The notes under the pieces were generated by a model. The model was not told where the DNA came from, searched no databases, and saw only the letters and a list, made by a program, of their open reading frames with translations. The position numbers and the translations under genes are program-made. From positions 868,001 to 932,000 of the forward strand of contig NZ_AP022568.1 in the NCBI RefSeq assembly GCF_010727605.1: 64,000 bases of DNA, written 5' to 3'. Source of the stretch: Mycobacterium simiae (GTDB lineage: Bacteria; Actinomycetota; Actinomycetes; Mycobacteriales; Mycobacteriaceae). Below are positions 62,893 through 64,000 of the stretch, piece after piece (within the stretch, counting starts at the first letter, position 1; each line of letters begins with the position of its first letter).

Positions 62893-63758
62893 CGGGTGCC
62901 GCCCGCCATTTCGCTGCTCATATGGGCCGTCGCCGACACCGACCGCAGCCGCCGCAGATATCGGGTGTCGGCCCGGCTCTTGTCGAGCACGACGCAGAAG
63001 TCGCCGACGCCGAAGTCCGGATCCAGGGCGGGCTCGCCGCAAACCTTGGCGCCCAACCGCAGGTAGCCGCGCATCAGGGCCGGTATCGCGGGCCGGGGCG
63101 GCGGTGCGATCTCGTCGAGGGTCTTGCCGTCCACCACCACCGGCCGATGCGGACGGACCCGGTATTCCGGCGGTGCGGCGTGCCGGTTCAGCACGAAATC
63201 GCGCACCCCGCGCAGGTGACTGCCCGGCGCCTGGTCTTGTCGGTCGCCCGATTCCCCGCAGATCGGCACCGACACACATCCGATCACGTAGTCGTAGCCG
63301 TAGCGGTCCAGGTAGGCCAGGATCCCGGCCCACATCAGCAACACCACCGCGCCGTTGCGGTGCCCGTCGCGGACCGCGGCCCGTCCCATCTCCACCAGCG
63401 AAGGCCGCAGCGGATCGAGGGCGGCGAGGTCGAATTCGGTCGCCGTGTACAGGCCCCCGGCCGCGATGGCGCCCGCGGGCGCCAGCATGCGGTAGCACCC
63501 GACCAGGTCACCGCTGTCGTCGTCGCGGACCAGCAAGTGATCGCAGAATTCGTCGAAGCGATCGGCGTCGCGGTCATCGGCGCCGGTCGTCGGCAGCACG
63601 AAGCCGGGTGTGCTGGCGAACACGTCGTAACGGAGCCGCTGGGCCGCCTCGACGAGGCGGGGGTCGGTGGACAGCAACAGCGAATAACGCGGCGCGCCAG
63701 CGCTGGCTGCCGCCCCGTCCGGTGTGTCGCTCGGGATCAGAACAGAAGCAATGCTCAC
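62889..63758 (-). CDS. GNAT-type N-acyltransferase (OlsB-like)
   Basis: 289 aa from GTG 63758 (VSIASVLIPSDTPDG), ortholog of Rv3027c; TTG 63776 is an alternative. RYSLLLSTDPRLVEAAQRLR, YDVFASTPGF, FCDHLLVRDDDSGDLVGCYR and VEMGRAAVRDGHRNGAVVLL match ornithine-acyl-ACP N-acyltransferases and related acyl-homoserine-lactone-type folds. With the overlapping plsC-type gene it may acylate an amino acid and then the 3-hydroxyl of the acyl chain. Substrate not proven. Confidence 0.88.
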   Translation of the reverse strand: MSIASVLIPSDTPDGAAASAGAPRYSLLLSTDPRLVEAAQRLRYDVFASTPGFVLPTTGADDRDADRFDEFCDHLLVRDDDSGDLVGCYRMLAPAGAIAAGGLYTATEFDLAALDPLRPSLVEMGRAAVRDGHRNGAVVLLMWAGILAYLDRYGYDYVIGCVSVPICGESGDRQDQAPGSHLRGVRDFVLNRHAAPPEYRVRPHRPVVVDGKTLDEIAPPPRPAIPALMRGYLRLGAKVCGEPALDPDFGVGDFCVVLDKSRADTRYLRRLRSVSATAHMSSEMAGGTR

Positions 63759-63871
63759 GGGAACAACGTCGCGCAATCGAGGAGCGAATCGGCATCGACG
63801 CTATGACGTGTCGGTGCACGTCAGATGACGAATACGGTGCCGGACGAGCGCCGCGCGCGGCCGGTCACAGC

Positions 63872-63904
63872 AAACGCCCCCGACGCGCGGCGCCGGGGGC
63901 GTTT
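63872..63904 (-). terminator. Terminator after etfA
   Basis: AAACGCCCCCG (63872-63882) and CGGGGGCGTTT (63894-63904) form a perfect 11-bp stem with an 11-nt loop, 15 bp after the etfA stop. The A/T ends of the stem give a short T-run on the minus strand. It separates etfA from the GNAT gene start at 63758. Confidence 0.85.
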
Positions 63905-63919
63905 GGGGTGAAGCGCGGA

Positions 63920-64000
63920 TCAGCCCTTGCGGGCCTTGATCGCCTCGGTCAGTTGGGGAGCCACCTTGAACAGGTCGCCCACCACGCCGTAGTCGGCGAT
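63920..64000 (-). CDS. etfA: Electron transfer flavoprotein alpha subunit, C-terminal end only
   Basis: The minus strand reads IADYGVVGDLFKVAPQLTEA and then IKARKG and stop (TGA at 63920-63922), the very C-terminus of FixB/EtfA, as expected for Rv3028c after Rv3027c. The rest, including the FAD site, lies beyond the window. EtfA passes electrons from acyl-CoA dehydrogenases. Confidence 0.92.
   Translation of the reverse strand: MADYGVVGDLFKVAPQLTEAIKARKG

Noticed and set aside
61090..63066. 658-codon plus-strand frame
   Set aside because: Shadow of iscS, the acyltransferase and the GNAT gene; the product is low-complexity His/Arg/Gln-rich.

Overview
The window is chromosomal DNA of a high-GC actinobacterium, almost certainly a non-tuberculous Mycobacterium. 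Gene order follows the M. tuberculosis block from pca (Rv2967c) to fixB (Rv3028c) nearly gene for gene. The protein families are mycobacterial: HupB with a lysine-rich tail, MmpS/MmpL, LpqA, LppZ, FbiD, a 13E12 protein and a mycofactocin-type SDR. Ortholog names come from remembered family sequences and synteny, not from a search, and the species was not determined.

Layout. 1-6 kb: 3'-truncated pyruvate carboxylase, the VKOR/DsbA-like thiol-oxidation pair and the lipN esterase. 6-9.7 kb: two abutting aldo-keto reductases, a frameshifted 13E12 HNH gene and a secreted HNH-like protein. 9.8-14.1 kb: recG, an intact fakA-like gene and a zinc-type L28. 14.1-15.9 kb: an accessory patch with an SDR, a 53-codon remnant of a second SDR, an NTF2-like protein and possibly decayed DNA. 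15.9-25.5 kb: ung, thiL, a DUF3515 protein, ddlA, gpsA, fbiD, ppk1, mutT1 and hupB. 25.7-28.6 kb: leuCD with its divergent IclR regulator. 28.6-31.9 kb: an F420-type flavin protein, tRNA-Glu, tRNA-Gln, gltX and a FAH-family gene. 31.86-32.29 kb: about eight copies of a 55/56-bp tandem repeat. 32.4-42.5 kb: an MFS transporter, leuB-serA, an FAD oxidoreductase with a WrbA-like flavodoxin, and ilvB-ilvN-ilvC behind a transcription attenuator. 42.1-51.2 kb: cfp6, a DoxX protein, lppZ, gatB, a ParA/MinD-like ATPase, pfkA, gatA-gatC and an ACT protein. 51.2-55.3 kb: an accessory tetR-mmpS-mmpL efflux locus with a strong palindromic operator. 55.4-64 kb: ligA, a MetE-like protein, lpqA, a small DUF4190 protein, mnmA-iscS, a PlsC-type acyltransferase with a GNAT protein, and the 3' end of etfA.

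The core content is amino-acid biosynthesis: leuB, leuC and leuD for leucine, ilvB, ilvN and ilvC for all branched-chain amino acids, and serA for serine. Around it lie tRNA charging (gltX, GatCAB, tRNA-Glu, tRNA-Gln), tRNA thiolation (IscS supplying MnmA), DNA repair (ung, recG, ligA, mutT1) and cell-wall precursors (ddlA, gpsA, plsC-like). Two regulatory systems are readable in the sequence. One is an 11-residue leader peptide starting Leu-Val-Val-Ile with a terminator ahead of ilvB. The other is an 8-5-8 perfect palindrome over the mmpS promoter, next to its probable TetR repressor.

No wholly new system was found. The most unusual items are the 55-bp tandem repeat array, the tetR-mmpS-mmpL island with its operator, the ParA-like gene between pfkA and gatB, and the decayed accessory patch at 14-16 kb.
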